A DNA stretch of 9,696 nt from Candidatus Nealsonbacteria bacterium RIFCSPHIGHO2_02_FULL_43_13 (GTDB taxonomy: Bacteria > Patescibacteriota > Minisyncoccia > Minisyncoccales > MHMH01): contig MHMD01000015.1 in the NCBI GenBank assembly GCA_001819295.1, positions 1 through 9,696 on the forward strand, given 5' to 3'. The notes under the pieces are model-generated. The model made no database searches. It was not told where the DNA came from and was given only the letters and a program-made list of their open reading frames with translations. Shown piece after piece: positions 1 to 7,118 of this stretch. The position numbers and the translations under genes are program-made. Every line of letters begins with the position of its first letter. Positions within the stretch are counted from its first letter, which is position 1.

Positions 1-62
1 CGAATGAATTCTATCAGGAGAAGGCTAGAGAATACTGCGTGGCATTGGGTATTCCCCAATAA
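1..62 (+). CDS. C-terminal tail of an unidentified upstream gene (partial)
   Basis: Reading from base 3, the frame gives NEFYQEKAREYCVALGIPQ and stops with TAA at 60-62. The other two plus frames give less protein-like tails, and an intrinsic terminator begins ten bases after this stop, as expected for the end of a transcription unit. The helix-forming, charged composition is protein-like, but nineteen residues are too few to identify a family. The gene begins outside the window. I do not recognise it and assign no function. Confidence 0.5.
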   Translation, partial: NEFYQEKAREYCVALGIPQ

Positions 63-71
63 TTAAAACCA

Positions 72-104
72 AAAAGGCGTTCGTCATGTGCGGGCGCCTT
101 TTAT
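72..104 (+). terminator. Rho-independent terminator ahead of murA
   Basis: The left arm AAAAGGCGTTCG (72-83) pairs with CGGGCGCCTTTT (91-102) around a 7-base loop. This gives 12 pairs, two of them G-T, with a GC-rich core and an A-tract/T-tract base, followed by TATATTT. It lies directly after the upstream stop codon and about 40 bases before murA, so it probably separates the upstream unit from the murA operon. The A/T symmetry means it could also work weakly on the minus strand. Confidence 0.8.
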
Positions 105-106
105 AT

Positions 107-135
107 TTGCCTTAAGGTGGATTTTAAGATAGGAT
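107..135 (+). promoter_or_regulatory. Possible promoter for the murA operon
   Basis: TTGCCT (107-112) and TAGGAT (130-135) are separated by 17 bases, each matching four of six consensus positions of a housekeeping sigma promoter. If real, transcription would start near 142, only a few bases before the murA ATG at 146. The same AGGA (131-134) could instead be a rather distant ribosome binding site, so the two readings compete. A promoter is expected here because the preceding terminator isolates murA. The match is weak. Confidence 0.3.
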
Positions 136-145
136 AAAAGAGATT

Positions 146-1411
146 ATGGCAGAAAAATTCATCATCAACGGCGGCAAACCTCTCAAGGGCGAGATTGAAG
201 TTCGGGGGGCGAAAAATGCCGCTTTTCCGATTTTAGCCGCTACTCTTTTAACTCGCGAAACCTGCGAAATTTCCAATCTTCCTTTAATTGAAGATGTCTT
301 TCGGATGCTGGAAATTATGAAAAGCATGGGTTCTCAAATTTCCTGGACAGGGACTCGTAAGGTCAGAATTAGCAATAAACACTTGGACCCTTCGAAAGCC
401 AGAGAAGATTTAATCGGTTTATTGCGAGGCTCGGTGTTGTTTTTAGGTTCGTTATTGGCCAGGTTCAGCAATGTTAATTTTCCGCGGCCGGGCGGCTGCG
501 TAATCGGAGCCAGGCCGATTGATACGCACTTGGACGGTTTTCGGCAATTGGGAGTCAAGATCACCAAAAACGGCCAGAAATATCTTTTTAAAAAAGCTCA
601 AGCTAGAAGCGGCCGAGTAGTTCTCAATGAATTTTCGGTCACGGCCACCGAAAATCTCATACTTTTGGCGAGTTCTTTGCAAGGAAAGACGCTTATTAAG
701 ATCGCTGATGGCGATTATCAGGTAAAGGAATTGGCCAAATTTTTGAATAAAATGGGGGCTAAGGTTAAGGGTGCCGGCACTCACGAAGTTATCGTCAAGG
801 GCTGTTCCAAATTAAAGGGAGTCCGACACCGCTTAATTAACGATCCGGTGGAAGCCGGTACATTTATTCTGATCGCGGCGGCAACTCGTGGGAAGGTGCT
901 TGTCAAAAACGTGGAAATTGATTTTCTGGAATTGCCGCTTAAAAAACTTAAGGACTTCGGCGTGCCTTACCAAATTATTGGGCGTAATGCCGTTAAAGTT
1001 ATGCCTTGGAGGAAACTCAAGATTGATAAAATCCAGAGTTTGCCGTATCCGGGCATTCCCTCTGATTTGCAATCAGCCTTCGGGGTTTTGGCGACCCAGG
1101 CCGAGGGCCCCACTTTAATTCATGACCCGCTTTACGAAGGCAGGTTAAAATATCTGGAAGAGTTGAATAAGATGGGAGCTAAAATCTATTTTGCCGATCC
1201 GCACCGGGCGATTATCAACGGGCCGACAAGATTATTGGGCAGGGAATTAGACACTTTTGATCTAAGGGGAGGAGCGGCTTTAATCATCGCCGGCCTTATT
1301 GCCAAAGGCAAGACAATTGTTAATAATATATATCAGATAGATCGGGGCTACGAAAGAATTGAAGAGAGATTGCAGAAACTGGGAGCTGACATTAAAAGAG
1401 TAAAAGTTTAA
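146..1411 (+). CDS. murA: UDP-N-acetylglucosamine 1-carboxyvinyltransferase MurA
   Basis: MurA transfers enolpyruvate from PEP to UDP-GlcNAc in the cytoplasm, the first committed step of peptidoglycan precursor synthesis. The 421-residue product matches the family length (about 420) and covers the whole inside-out alpha/beta barrel. Visible active-site landmarks, with E. coli equivalents, are: K23-N24 in RGAKNAA (K22-N23); R94; C118 in PGGCVIGARP (the PEP- and fosfomycin-reactive C115); R123 (R120); D307 in PSDLQ (D305); R333 (R331); R374 in DLRGG (R371); and R400 in IDRGYERIE (R397). With Cys kept, the enzyme would be expected to be fosfomycin-sensitive. One deviation is DPVEAGTF (233-240), where most MurA have DRIEAGTF; the Asp and Glu remain but the Arg is Pro. 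The ATG at 146 places the usual short lead before the first strand. The stop is four bases before mreB, so the two are very likely cotranscribed. Confidence 0.96.
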   Translation: MAEKFIINGGKPLKGEIEVRGAKNAAFPILAATLLTRETCEISNLPLIEDVFRMLEIMKSMGSQISWTGTRKVRISNKHLDPSKAREDLIGLLRGSVLFLGSLLARFSNVNFPRPGGCVIGARPIDTHLDGFRQLGVKITKNGQKYLFKKAQARSGRVVLNEFSVTATENLILLASSLQGKTLIKIADGDYQVKELAKFLNKMGAKVKGAGTHEVIVKGCSKLKGVRHRLINDPVEAGTFILIAAATRGKVLVKNVEIDFLELPLKKLKDFGVPYQIIGRNAVKVMPWRKLKIDKIQSLPYPGIPSDLQSAFGVLATQAEGPTLIHDPLYEGRLKYLEELNKMGAKIYFADPHRAIINGPTRLLGRELDTFDLRGGAALIIAGLIAKGKTIVNNIYQIDRGYERIEERLQKLGADIKRVKV

Positions 1412-1415
1412 ACTT

Positions 1416-2423
1416 ATGTTTGTGAGAAAAATCGGCATTGATTTGGGCACGTGTAATTCTTTGGTTTTTGTTCCTAAAAAAGGGGTGGTTTTACAGGAGC
1501 CTTCGGTAGTGGCCGTATCTTTGCAGGACAATAAGATTTTAGCCATTGGGGAGGCGGCTAAAGAGATGATCGGTAAAACTCCGGACACGATTAGGGTTTA
1601 TCGGCCGATGAAAGATGGCGTGATTGCTGATTTTCGGGTGACGCAAGCCATGCTGGGGCATTTTATTGAGAAGACCGTAGGTCCCTTTAAGCTTTTCAAG
1701 CCAGAATTACTGATTTCTGTGCCGGCTGGCATCACCAGTACCGAAAAAAGAGCGGTTTTAGAAGCGGCCATTAATGCCGGGGCTAAAGAAGCTTATGTGG
1801 TTAAGGAGCCAATTTTAGCGGCTCTGGGCGCCGGTATTCCTATTAACGCTTGCTCCGGTAATTTGATCGTTGATATCGGCGGCGGGACTTCGGAGGTGGC
1901 CGTAATTTCACTCGGAGGGATAGTCACTTCAAGTTCTGTCAGGGTGGCTGGCGATAAAATGGATAAAGCCATTGGCGAATATATTAAAGATAAACACAAC
2001 GTGACCTTGGGCGAACAGACAACCGAAGAGATTAAAATTAAAATCGGTACGGCGATACCCGAGAAAGAAGAAAAAACGTTGAGTGTCCGGGGCAGGGATA
2101 TGGTTTCGGGACTCCCTAAAACGATTAAGGTTTCTTCCAATGAAGTTTGTGAAGCTATTTCAGAAATCTTAACCGAAATTATCCATACCATTAAACATGT
2201 TTTGAGAGATACGCCTCCGGAGCTTTCCTCTGATGTGATGGACAAGGGCATGGTGATTTCCGGCGGCGGAGCCTTATTGAACAATATCGATAAATTAATC
2301 GCTAAAGAAACGGGCGTGCCCTGTTTTGTCGCTGAAGAGCCGTTATTGTGCGTGGTTAAAGGCACCGGCGTTGTCTTAGAGAATCTCGATGTCTATAAAA
2401 AGAGCATAATGTCCAAGAGATAA
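1416..2423 (+). CDS. mreB: Rod-shape actin homologue MreB, copy 1
   Basis: MreB is an actin-fold ATPase whose filaments lie under the membrane and guide cell-wall synthesis. The 335 residues hold all actin-family motifs: phosphate-1 IGIDLGTCNS (6-15), connect-1 EPILAALGAG (131-140), phosphate-2 DIGGGTSEVAV (153-163), TTEEIKIKIG (202-211) and adenosine motif ISGGGALLNN (281-290). The catalytic-type Glu131 before Pro132 is present, as is the Glu of GGGTSE, so ATP hydrolysis should be intact. The N-terminus is very short (MFVRKIGIDLGT), leaving no room for the amphipathic helix that anchors many MreBs, and the membrane-facing loop near residues 88-96 (VGPFKLFKP) is only mildly hydrophobic. The ATG lies four bases after murA stops, and its own stop overlaps holB (TAATG). 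A second paralogue lies about 3.6 kb downstream (6066-7118). MreC, MreD and RodA are not in the window. Mbl or MreBH labels cannot be excluded. Confidence 0.94.
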   Translation: MFVRKIGIDLGTCNSLVFVPKKGVVLQEPSVVAVSLQDNKILAIGEAAKEMIGKTPDTIRVYRPMKDGVIADFRVTQAMLGHFIEKTVGPFKLFKPELLISVPAGITSTEKRAVLEAAINAGAKEAYVVKEPILAALGAGIPINACSGNLIVDIGGGTSEVAVISLGGIVTSSSVRVAGDKMDKAIGEYIKDKHNVTLGEQTTEEIKIKIGTAIPEKEEKTLSVRGRDMVSGLPKTIKVSSNEVCEAISEILTEIIHTIKHVLRDTPPELSSDVMDKGMVISGGGALLNNIDKLIAKETGVPCFVAEEPLLCVVKGTGVVLENLDVYKKSIMSKR

Positions 2424-3229
2424 TGCTAAGAAATCCCAAACAATGGCAATTCTTAAAAAAAACAGCTGAGCTTGGGAAAACGCCCCATGCTCTGTTGTTT
2501 TATGGCCAAGGCGGTATCGGCAAGCGGGCCTTGGCCTTAGAGTTCATTAAATTATTGAATTGCGAGGCCGATAAGCTTGAGGCCAGACCATGCTTAACTT
2601 GTCGGGCTTGCAAGGATATTGAAAAGAACGCCCACCCAGATTTAACCATTATTGAGCCGGAAGAGGGTAAAGAAATAAAGATTGTTCAAGTCAGGGATTT
2701 ACAGAACAATCTTTCTCTGAAACCTTATTCAGCGCCGTTTAAAGCAGCTCTTATCGACAAGGCCCATTTGTTGAATCAGGAAGCACAGTCAGCTTTTCTG
2801 AAAATTTTGGAAGAGCCCCGAGGTAATTCTTTATTTGTTTTAATCAGTGAATATCCGGAAATGCTTTTGCCGACTATTTTATCGCGCGTTGAGCGCTTAA
2901 GGTTTTATGCCTCGCCTTCTTCAGAAAAAAGCAAAGGAGAAAAAGAGGCGATCGCCGAAATTATCAAGCTGAGCCGTGAAAATTTGCTTACGCGCTTCCA
3001 ATACGCGAAAACCCTGGCTGACGGCTCGGCCGACCCAAAAGGAATTTTGGATATTTGGTTAAGCTACTTTCGAGAGACGCTTTTGTCGGTCATTAACGGT
3101 AAGCCCGGCGATTACTCCGTAATTAAATTAAAGAAGATCTTAAAAGCCATCCAGAATATCAGTTTTTTAATCTCAACCACTAATGTGAATCAGAGGCTTG
3201 CTTTGGAAATTTTGATGCTGGAATTATAA
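2423..3229 (+). CDS. holB: DNA polymerase III delta-prime subunit (clamp loader)
   Basis: The delta-prime subunit is the stator of the clamp-loader complex that opens and loads the beta sliding clamp. The 268-residue protein is AAA+ type: P-loop GQGGIGKR (28-35), a zinc module with C47, C57, C60 and C63, Walker-B region LIDKAHLLN (110-118), KILEEP (127-132), and sensor/arginine-finger region LLPTILSRVERL (148-159). The P-loop Lys is kept but the usual Ser/Thr after it is Arg, and the typical SRC ends as SRV (Arg kept). A poor ATP site is normal for delta-prime and helps separate it from DnaX. The C-terminal 100 residues fit the collar domain; the protein is shorter than the E. coli one (334). 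The ATG overlaps the mreB stop by one base, indicating coupled translation. Confidence 0.85.
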   Translation: MLRNPKQWQFLKKTAELGKTPHALLFYGQGGIGKRALALEFIKLLNCEADKLEARPCLTCRACKDIEKNAHPDLTIIEPEEGKEIKIVQVRDLQNNLSLKPYSAPFKAALIDKAHLLNQEAQSAFLKILEEPRGNSLFVLISEYPEMLLPTILSRVERLRFYASPSSEKSKGEKEAIAEIIKLSRENLLTRFQYAKTLADGSADPKGILDIWLSYFRETLLSVINGKPGDYSVIKLKKILKAIQNISFLISTTNVNQRLALEILMLEL

Positions 3230-3238
3230 ATAAAATTT

Positions 3239-3247
3239 TGCTATAAT
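3239..3247 (+). promoter_or_regulatory. Extended -10 promoter for frr
   Basis: TGCTATAAT is a perfect extended -10 element (TG, one base, then consensus TATAAT at 3242-3247). No good -35 hexamer stands 16-18 bases upstream, which is typical for extended -10 promoters. Transcription would start near 3254, about nine bases before the frr ATG at 3263, leaving almost no leader. The box lies in the short gap after holB, so frr and following genes may have their own transcript in addition to read-through from murA. The same CTATAATT string recurs before the tRNA cluster. Confidence 0.6.
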
Positions 3248-3262
3248 TTGAGTGACATACAT

Positions 3263-3823
3263 ATGGAAACTTACAAAGAAATTCTTGATAAAATCAAACC
3301 GGAGTTCGAAAAAGTTCTTAAATTTTTTGAGGGAGAATTAGTCAAGATCCGCACCTCGCGGGCTAATCCCGCCTTGGTGGAAGACGTGGTGGTTGATTGT
3401 TTCGGGCAGAAGTTTCCCTTAAAGCAGTTGGCCGCGATTTCTACGCCGGAGCCTCGGCAGATTTTGATTCAGCCCTGGGACAAATCATACATTGAAGGCA
3501 TTGTTTCAGCCTTATCGAGGACGGGCGTGGGCGTTTCGCCCATTGTCGATAAAGATACGATCAGGATTAATCTACCGGATTTAACCGAAGAATATCGCAA
3601 GGAATTATTAAAGCTTTTATCTGAAAAACAGGAACAGGCTCGCCAAACCTTAAGAAGGTGGCGGGAAGAGGGCTGGCGGCAAGTTCAAGATGGTTTTAAA
3701 GACGGCAAAGTCAGGGAAGATGATAAGTTCCGGGCGAAGGATGACCTTCAAAAAATGATTGATGACTATCAGAAGAAAATCGACGATTTGGGAGAAAAGA
3801 AAACGAAAGAAATAGCATCTTAA
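3263..3823 (+). CDS. frr: Ribosome recycling factor
   Basis: RRF, together with EF-G, splits the post-termination ribosome. From the ATG at 3263 the protein has 186 residues, against 185 in E. coli, and starts METYKEILDK. A TTG at 3248 would add five residues, but it lies upstream of the predicted transcription start from the TATAAT box, so I prefer the ATG. Family landmarks are the helix segment ELVKIRTSRANPAL (25-38, family usually RTGRA), the beta domain with PLKQLA and INLPDLTEEYRKEL, the basic stretch RQTLRRWREEGW that aligns with the conserved arginine-rich helix, and a C-terminal helix rich in Lys/Glu. No clear Shine-Dalgarno precedes it. RseP follows after 15 bases. Confidence 0.95.
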   Translation: METYKEILDKIKPEFEKVLKFFEGELVKIRTSRANPALVEDVVVDCFGQKFPLKQLAAISTPEPRQILIQPWDKSYIEGIVSALSRTGVGVSPIVDKDTIRINLPDLTEEYRKELLKLLSEKQEQARQTLRRWREEGWRQVQDGFKDGKVREDDKFRAKDDLQKMIDDYQKKIDDLGEKKTKEIAS

Positions 3824-3838
3824 AATAAAGCTAAATTC

Positions 3839-4882
3839 ATGATTGCTACTATTATTATCGCCCTTTTTAGTTTAATCGCTCTTTTAGTTATCCATGAGTT
3901 CGGCCATTTTATTTTGGCTAAGAAATTCGGAGCGAAAGTAGAAGAGTTCGGTATCGGCTATCCGCCGCGCATTTTCGGTAGAAAGTTCGGCGAGACTATT
4001 TATTCTTTAAACCTGATACCTTTCGGCGCTTTTGTCAAAATCCATGGCGAGGAAGGAGGGATTGAGGATTACCGCAGTTTTACCGATAAGTCTCTTTGGC
4101 AGAGATTTCTGATTATTATCGGCGGAGTTCTTTCGTTTTGGATAGTTTCAGCTGTTTTGCTAGGGATTGTATCGGCGACTTGGGGTTTGCCTCAAGCCGT
4201 TTCGGACGAAGAAAATTATAATCTTAAAGAAATAAAAGTTCAGATTGCTCAAATTATGCCCGATTCGCCGGCTGAAGCGGTTGGTTTAAAAACCGGAGAT
4301 ATTCTAGTCGATTTTAATCAAGTCAGCCAGGTCCAAAGTTTTGCTAAGGCCAATAAGGGCAAAGAAATTAGTTTGACCGTTAAAAGAGGTTCGGATATTT
4401 TTGAAAAGAAAATTGTGCCGCCGCTGGGCGTGGCTTTAACCAGGACCGCTTTGAGGCAGTATGCCTGGTTTTCAGCTCCTTGGCAGGGAGTGACGGTTTC
4501 AGCCAGACTAACTGCCAATATCGTTAATGGGTGGGTAGCTGGCTTGAAGAATCTTTTGGGCATAGCTAAGTTGCCGAGCGGCCTTAAAATGGAGATGTTC
4601 GGTCCCCTAGGAATTTTGGATTTATTGTCGCAATACTCAAAAATGGGAGCAAGTTATTTTTTCTTCCTGATTTCTTATATTTCAATAGCCATGGCTTTAA
4701 CCAATATTCTGCCGATCCCGGCCTTAGACGGCGGTAAGATAGTTTTTTTGGCCATCGAGGCTTTAAAAGGTAAAGCGCTTAATTACAAAATAGAACAGAA
4801 TGTTACGGCAACCTTCTTTGTTTTATTAATTATCTTTATGATTTTTGTTACGGTTAAATTTGATCTTCCAAGAATATTTTAA
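3839..4882 (+). CDS. rseP: Site-2 protease family (M50) zinc metalloprotease with PDZ domain
   Basis: Site-2 proteases cut transmembrane segments, for example of anti-sigma factors and leftover signal peptides. In 347 residues I see: TM1 with zinc motif HEFGH (19-23); the family segment AKKFGAKVEEFGIGYPPRIF; NLIPFGAFVKIHGE (58-71); a second TM (about 90-112); one PDZ domain beginning IAQIMPDSPAEAVGLKTGDIL (about 136-190); a TM (about 271-290) running into NILPIPALDGGK (289-300), whose Asp297 is the third zinc ligand; and a last TM (about 322-338). There is a single PDZ domain, unlike the two of E. coli RseP. The usual AGPxxN stretch reads GGVLSF, replacing the Pro and Asn. The substrate is unknown; no sigma/anti-sigma pair is visible. 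It lies 15 bases after frr and three bases before proS. Confidence 0.92.
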   Translation: MIATIIIALFSLIALLVIHEFGHFILAKKFGAKVEEFGIGYPPRIFGRKFGETIYSLNLIPFGAFVKIHGEEGGIEDYRSFTDKSLWQRFLIIIGGVLSFWIVSAVLLGIVSATWGLPQAVSDEENYNLKEIKVQIAQIMPDSPAEAVGLKTGDILVDFNQVSQVQSFAKANKGKEISLTVKRGSDIFEKKIVPPLGVALTRTALRQYAWFSAPWQGVTVSARLTANIVNGWVAGLKNLLGIAKLPSGLKMEMFGPLGILDLLSQYSKMGASYFFFLISYISIAMALTNILPIPALDGGKIVFLAIEALKGKALNYKIEQNVTATFFVLLIIFMIFVTVKFDLPRIF

Positions 4883-4885
4883 ATT

Positions 4886-6076
4886 ATGTTGCAATCTAAA
4901 CTTTTTTGTAAAACAAAAAGAGAAGCGCCCAGGGAGGTTGAAGCGGCTAGCCATAAGTTTTTGATTAGGGGTGATTTTGTCGAGCAGTCATTTGCCGGCG
5001 TTTATCGTTTTTTGCCGCTGGGCGTAATGGTTTTAAGAAAAATCGAAAATATTATCAGGCAGAAAATGTTTGAGCTTGGCGCTCAGGAAGTGATCTTGCC
5101 TGCTTTGCAAAATAAATCTCTTTGGCTGGAAACCGGCCGTTGGGACAAAATTGATCCGCCGCTTTTTAAATTTAAAGACAGGCACGAAAGAGAAATCGCT
5201 TTGGGCTCCACCCATGAAGAAGAAATTACCGACAGTTTTCGTCATCGTGTTGAGTTGCCCGTAGCGCTTTTTCAAATTCAAACCAAGTTTAGGAACGAAA
5301 TGAGGTCCACGGGAGGATTACTGAGAGCCAGAGAATTTTTAATGAAAGATTTGTATAGCTTTCATTCAGACGAAGGAGGCCTCAAGGATTTCTATGAAAA
5401 AGTTAAAAAAACCTATTTTGACATATTTAAAACATGCGGACTTAAGGCTCTTTGCGTTGAGGCTGATTCTGGCACGATTGGCGGAAGCATTTCCAATGAA
5501 TTTATGATTATTTCAGCTGCCGGAGAAGATAGAATTTTAATTTGCGACCAATGCGGATTTGCCGCTAACGTTGAAAAGAGCGGCAAAGTAGCCAAATGCC
5601 CAAAATGCCAAAGCATTTTAAGGCAAGAAAGCGCCGTTGAAATAGGCCATATTTTCAGTTTGGGAGAAAAATACAGCCAGGCGATGAGTTTGCCCGGCGC
5701 AGTCTTTATGGGTTGTTACGGTATTGGACTTCCCAGATTAATGGCGACGATAGTTGAGAAGAATCGTGATGAAAGAGGAATTATTTGGCCGGAAACCGTA
5801 GCGCCTTTCCAGGTTCATTTATTGAGTTTAGGGCAAAATGAAAAGAGCGAAAAATTATATCAAGATTTACAGAAACAGGGGGTTGAAGTATTGTACGATG
5901 ATAGGGTAAACAAAACCGCCGGCGAAAAATTCGCTGAAGCCGACCTTTTGGGTATTCCGACGAGAATGGTTGTCAGCGCAAAAACTTTAGAAAAAGACTC
6001 CGTTGAAATAAAGAAGCGAAACGAAAAAGAGGTTAAACTTGTCGGCTTAGCGAAGATGAAAAAATATGTTAAATAA
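4886..6076 (+). CDS. proS: Prolyl-tRNA synthetase, short form without editing insertion
   Basis: ProRS charges tRNA-Pro with proline. The 396-residue protein is a class II synthetase: motif 1 around FLPLGVMVLRKIENIIR (42-58), the GSTHEEEIT loop (107-115), motif 2 FRNEMRSTGGLLRAREFLMKD (135-155), motif 3 MGCYGIGLPRLMA (275-287), then the C-terminal anticodon-binding domain (about 305-396). Bacterial-type enzymes are about 570 residues because an INS editing domain of about 180 residues sits between motifs 2 and 3. Here that interval is short and holds a four-Cys zinc-ribbon-like patch (C220, C223, C238, C241) around the family segment FAANVEK. The enzyme therefore probably cannot clear Ala-tRNA-Pro itself. 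Its end overlaps mreB copy 2 by 11 bases. Confidence 0.93.
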   Translation: MLQSKLFCKTKREAPREVEAASHKFLIRGDFVEQSFAGVYRFLPLGVMVLRKIENIIRQKMFELGAQEVILPALQNKSLWLETGRWDKIDPPLFKFKDRHEREIALGSTHEEEITDSFRHRVELPVALFQIQTKFRNEMRSTGGLLRAREFLMKDLYSFHSDEGGLKDFYEKVKKTYFDIFKTCGLKALCVEADSGTIGGSISNEFMIISAAGEDRILICDQCGFAANVEKSGKVAKCPKCQSILRQESAVEIGHIFSLGEKYSQAMSLPGAVFMGCYGIGLPRLMATIVEKNRDERGIIWPETVAPFQVHLLSLGQNEKSEKLYQDLQKQGVEVLYDDRVNKTAGEKFAEADLLGIPTRMVVSAKTLEKDSVEIKKRNEKEVKLVGLAKMKKYVK

Positions 6077-7118
6077 AATCTTTTCCCATTTTTTTCAGGA
6101 TATTGCCATTGATTTAGGCACAGCCACGACCCTTGTTTATTTGAGGGGGCGGGGGATTGTTATTTTCGAGCCGTCGGTCGTGGCCATTAACCAAAAAACC
6201 GGACAGGTTCTGGCTATCGGCGACGATGCTAAAAAGATGGTCGGGCGAACCCCGGCGCATATTGTGGCCACGCGCCCTTTAGTAAATGGCGTGATCTCTG
6301 ACTTTGAGGTGACCGAGCAGATGCTGCGCTATTTTATTGAAAAAGTTCAGCAAAGAAAATTCTTTTTTAAGCCAAGATCCAGGGTGATTATCGGAGTACC
6401 TTGCGAAGTGACGGAGGTTGAAAAGAAGTCAGTCAGGGACGCCGGCTTGTCGGCCGGAGCCAGCGAGGTTTATCTGATTGAACAGCCGATGGCGGCGGCC
6501 ATTGGAGCCAGACTCGCTGTCCAGGAAGCAGGCGGTAATTTCGTGGTTGATATCGGCGGAGGGACGACTCAAGTGGTGGTTATTTCTTTAGGAGGAATTG
6601 TTTTGGCTAAAAGTTTGAGAATTGCCGGTGACAAGCTTAACGAAGATATTATCCAGTTCGCGCAAGAAGAATATAAGCTTTTAATCGGAGAAAGAACCGC
6701 GGAAGAAATTAAAATCGGGATCGGTTCCGCTTTCCCCACGAAGGGCAAAAAAGAAATGCCGATGCGGGGCAGAAACTTGGTGACCGGGCTTCCCGAAGAA
6801 ATTTTGGTTTCTGAAAACAATATCGCCCAGGCCTTGTCAAAATCAATTAAGCAGATTGTGAATACGATCAAAACCGCGGTGGAAGAAACGCCGCCCGAAC
6901 TTTTAGCGGATGTGATGAAAAACGGCATATCGCTCGTAGGTGGCGGGAGTCTTCTTTCAGGCCTTGATATTTTAATTACCAAAGAAACCAAGATTCCCGC
7001 CCGTATCGTTGAAGATCCGGTGACGGCCGTAGCTCGGGGCGCGGGATTGGTGTTAGAAAACCTCGATGAATTAAGAGAAGTACTCGCCGAAACAGAGTAC
7101 CTAGAACCGCCCAAATGA
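6066..7118 (+). CDS. mreB: Rod-shape actin homologue MreB, copy 2 (divergent ATPase residues)
   Basis: This 350-residue protein is a second MreB: phosphate-1 IAIDLGTATTLVY (13-25), phosphate-2 DIGGGTTQVVV (162-172), TAEEIKIGIG (211-220), adenosine motif LVGGGSLLSG (290-299) and TAVARGAGLVLENLD (320-334). It differs from copy 1 in two ways. First, its N-terminus MLNKIFSHFFQ is hydrophobic/amphipathic and a loop RKFFFKPR (97-104) is strongly hydrophobic and basic, both fitting membrane contact. Second, the Glu normally before Pro in IEEPMAAAIGA is Gln140 (CAG, 6483-6485), and the Glu normally in GGGTTE is Gln169 (CAA, 6570-6572). Gln at the first place resembles eukaryotic actin (Gln137). Slower ATP hydrolysis is an inference. 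It starts inside proS (11-base overlap) and ends in ATGA overlapping gatC. Confidence 0.94.
   Translation: MLNKIFSHFFQDIAIDLGTATTLVYLRGRGIVIFEPSVVAINQKTGQVLAIGDDAKKMVGRTPAHIVATRPLVNGVISDFEVTEQMLRYFIEKVQQRKFFFKPRSRVIIGVPCEVTEVEKKSVRDAGLSAGASEVYLIEQPMAAAIGARLAVQEAGGNFVVDIGGGTTQVVVISLGGIVLAKSLRIAGDKLNEDIIQFAQEEYKLLIGERTAEEIKIGIGSAFPTKGKKEMPMRGRNLVTGLPEEILVSENNIAQALSKSIKQIVNTIKTAVEETPPELLADVMKNGISLVGGGSLLSGLDILITKETKIPARIVEDPVTAVARGAGLVLENLDELREVLAETEYLEPPK

Noticed and set aside
1793..2365. Long minus-strand open frame (190 codons) opposite mreB copy 1, with a matching one of equal length opposite copy 2 at 6569-7141
   Set aside because: Both lie opposite the same homologous motifs in the same relative frame, so shared codon patterns of the two paralogues explain them. 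The translations are low-complexity Ser/Pro/Ile-rich and have no independent gene signals.
3248..3262. TTG start adding five residues to frr
   Set aside because: It lies within the predicted promoter region upstream of the likely transcription start, and the ATG at 3263 gives the normal family length.
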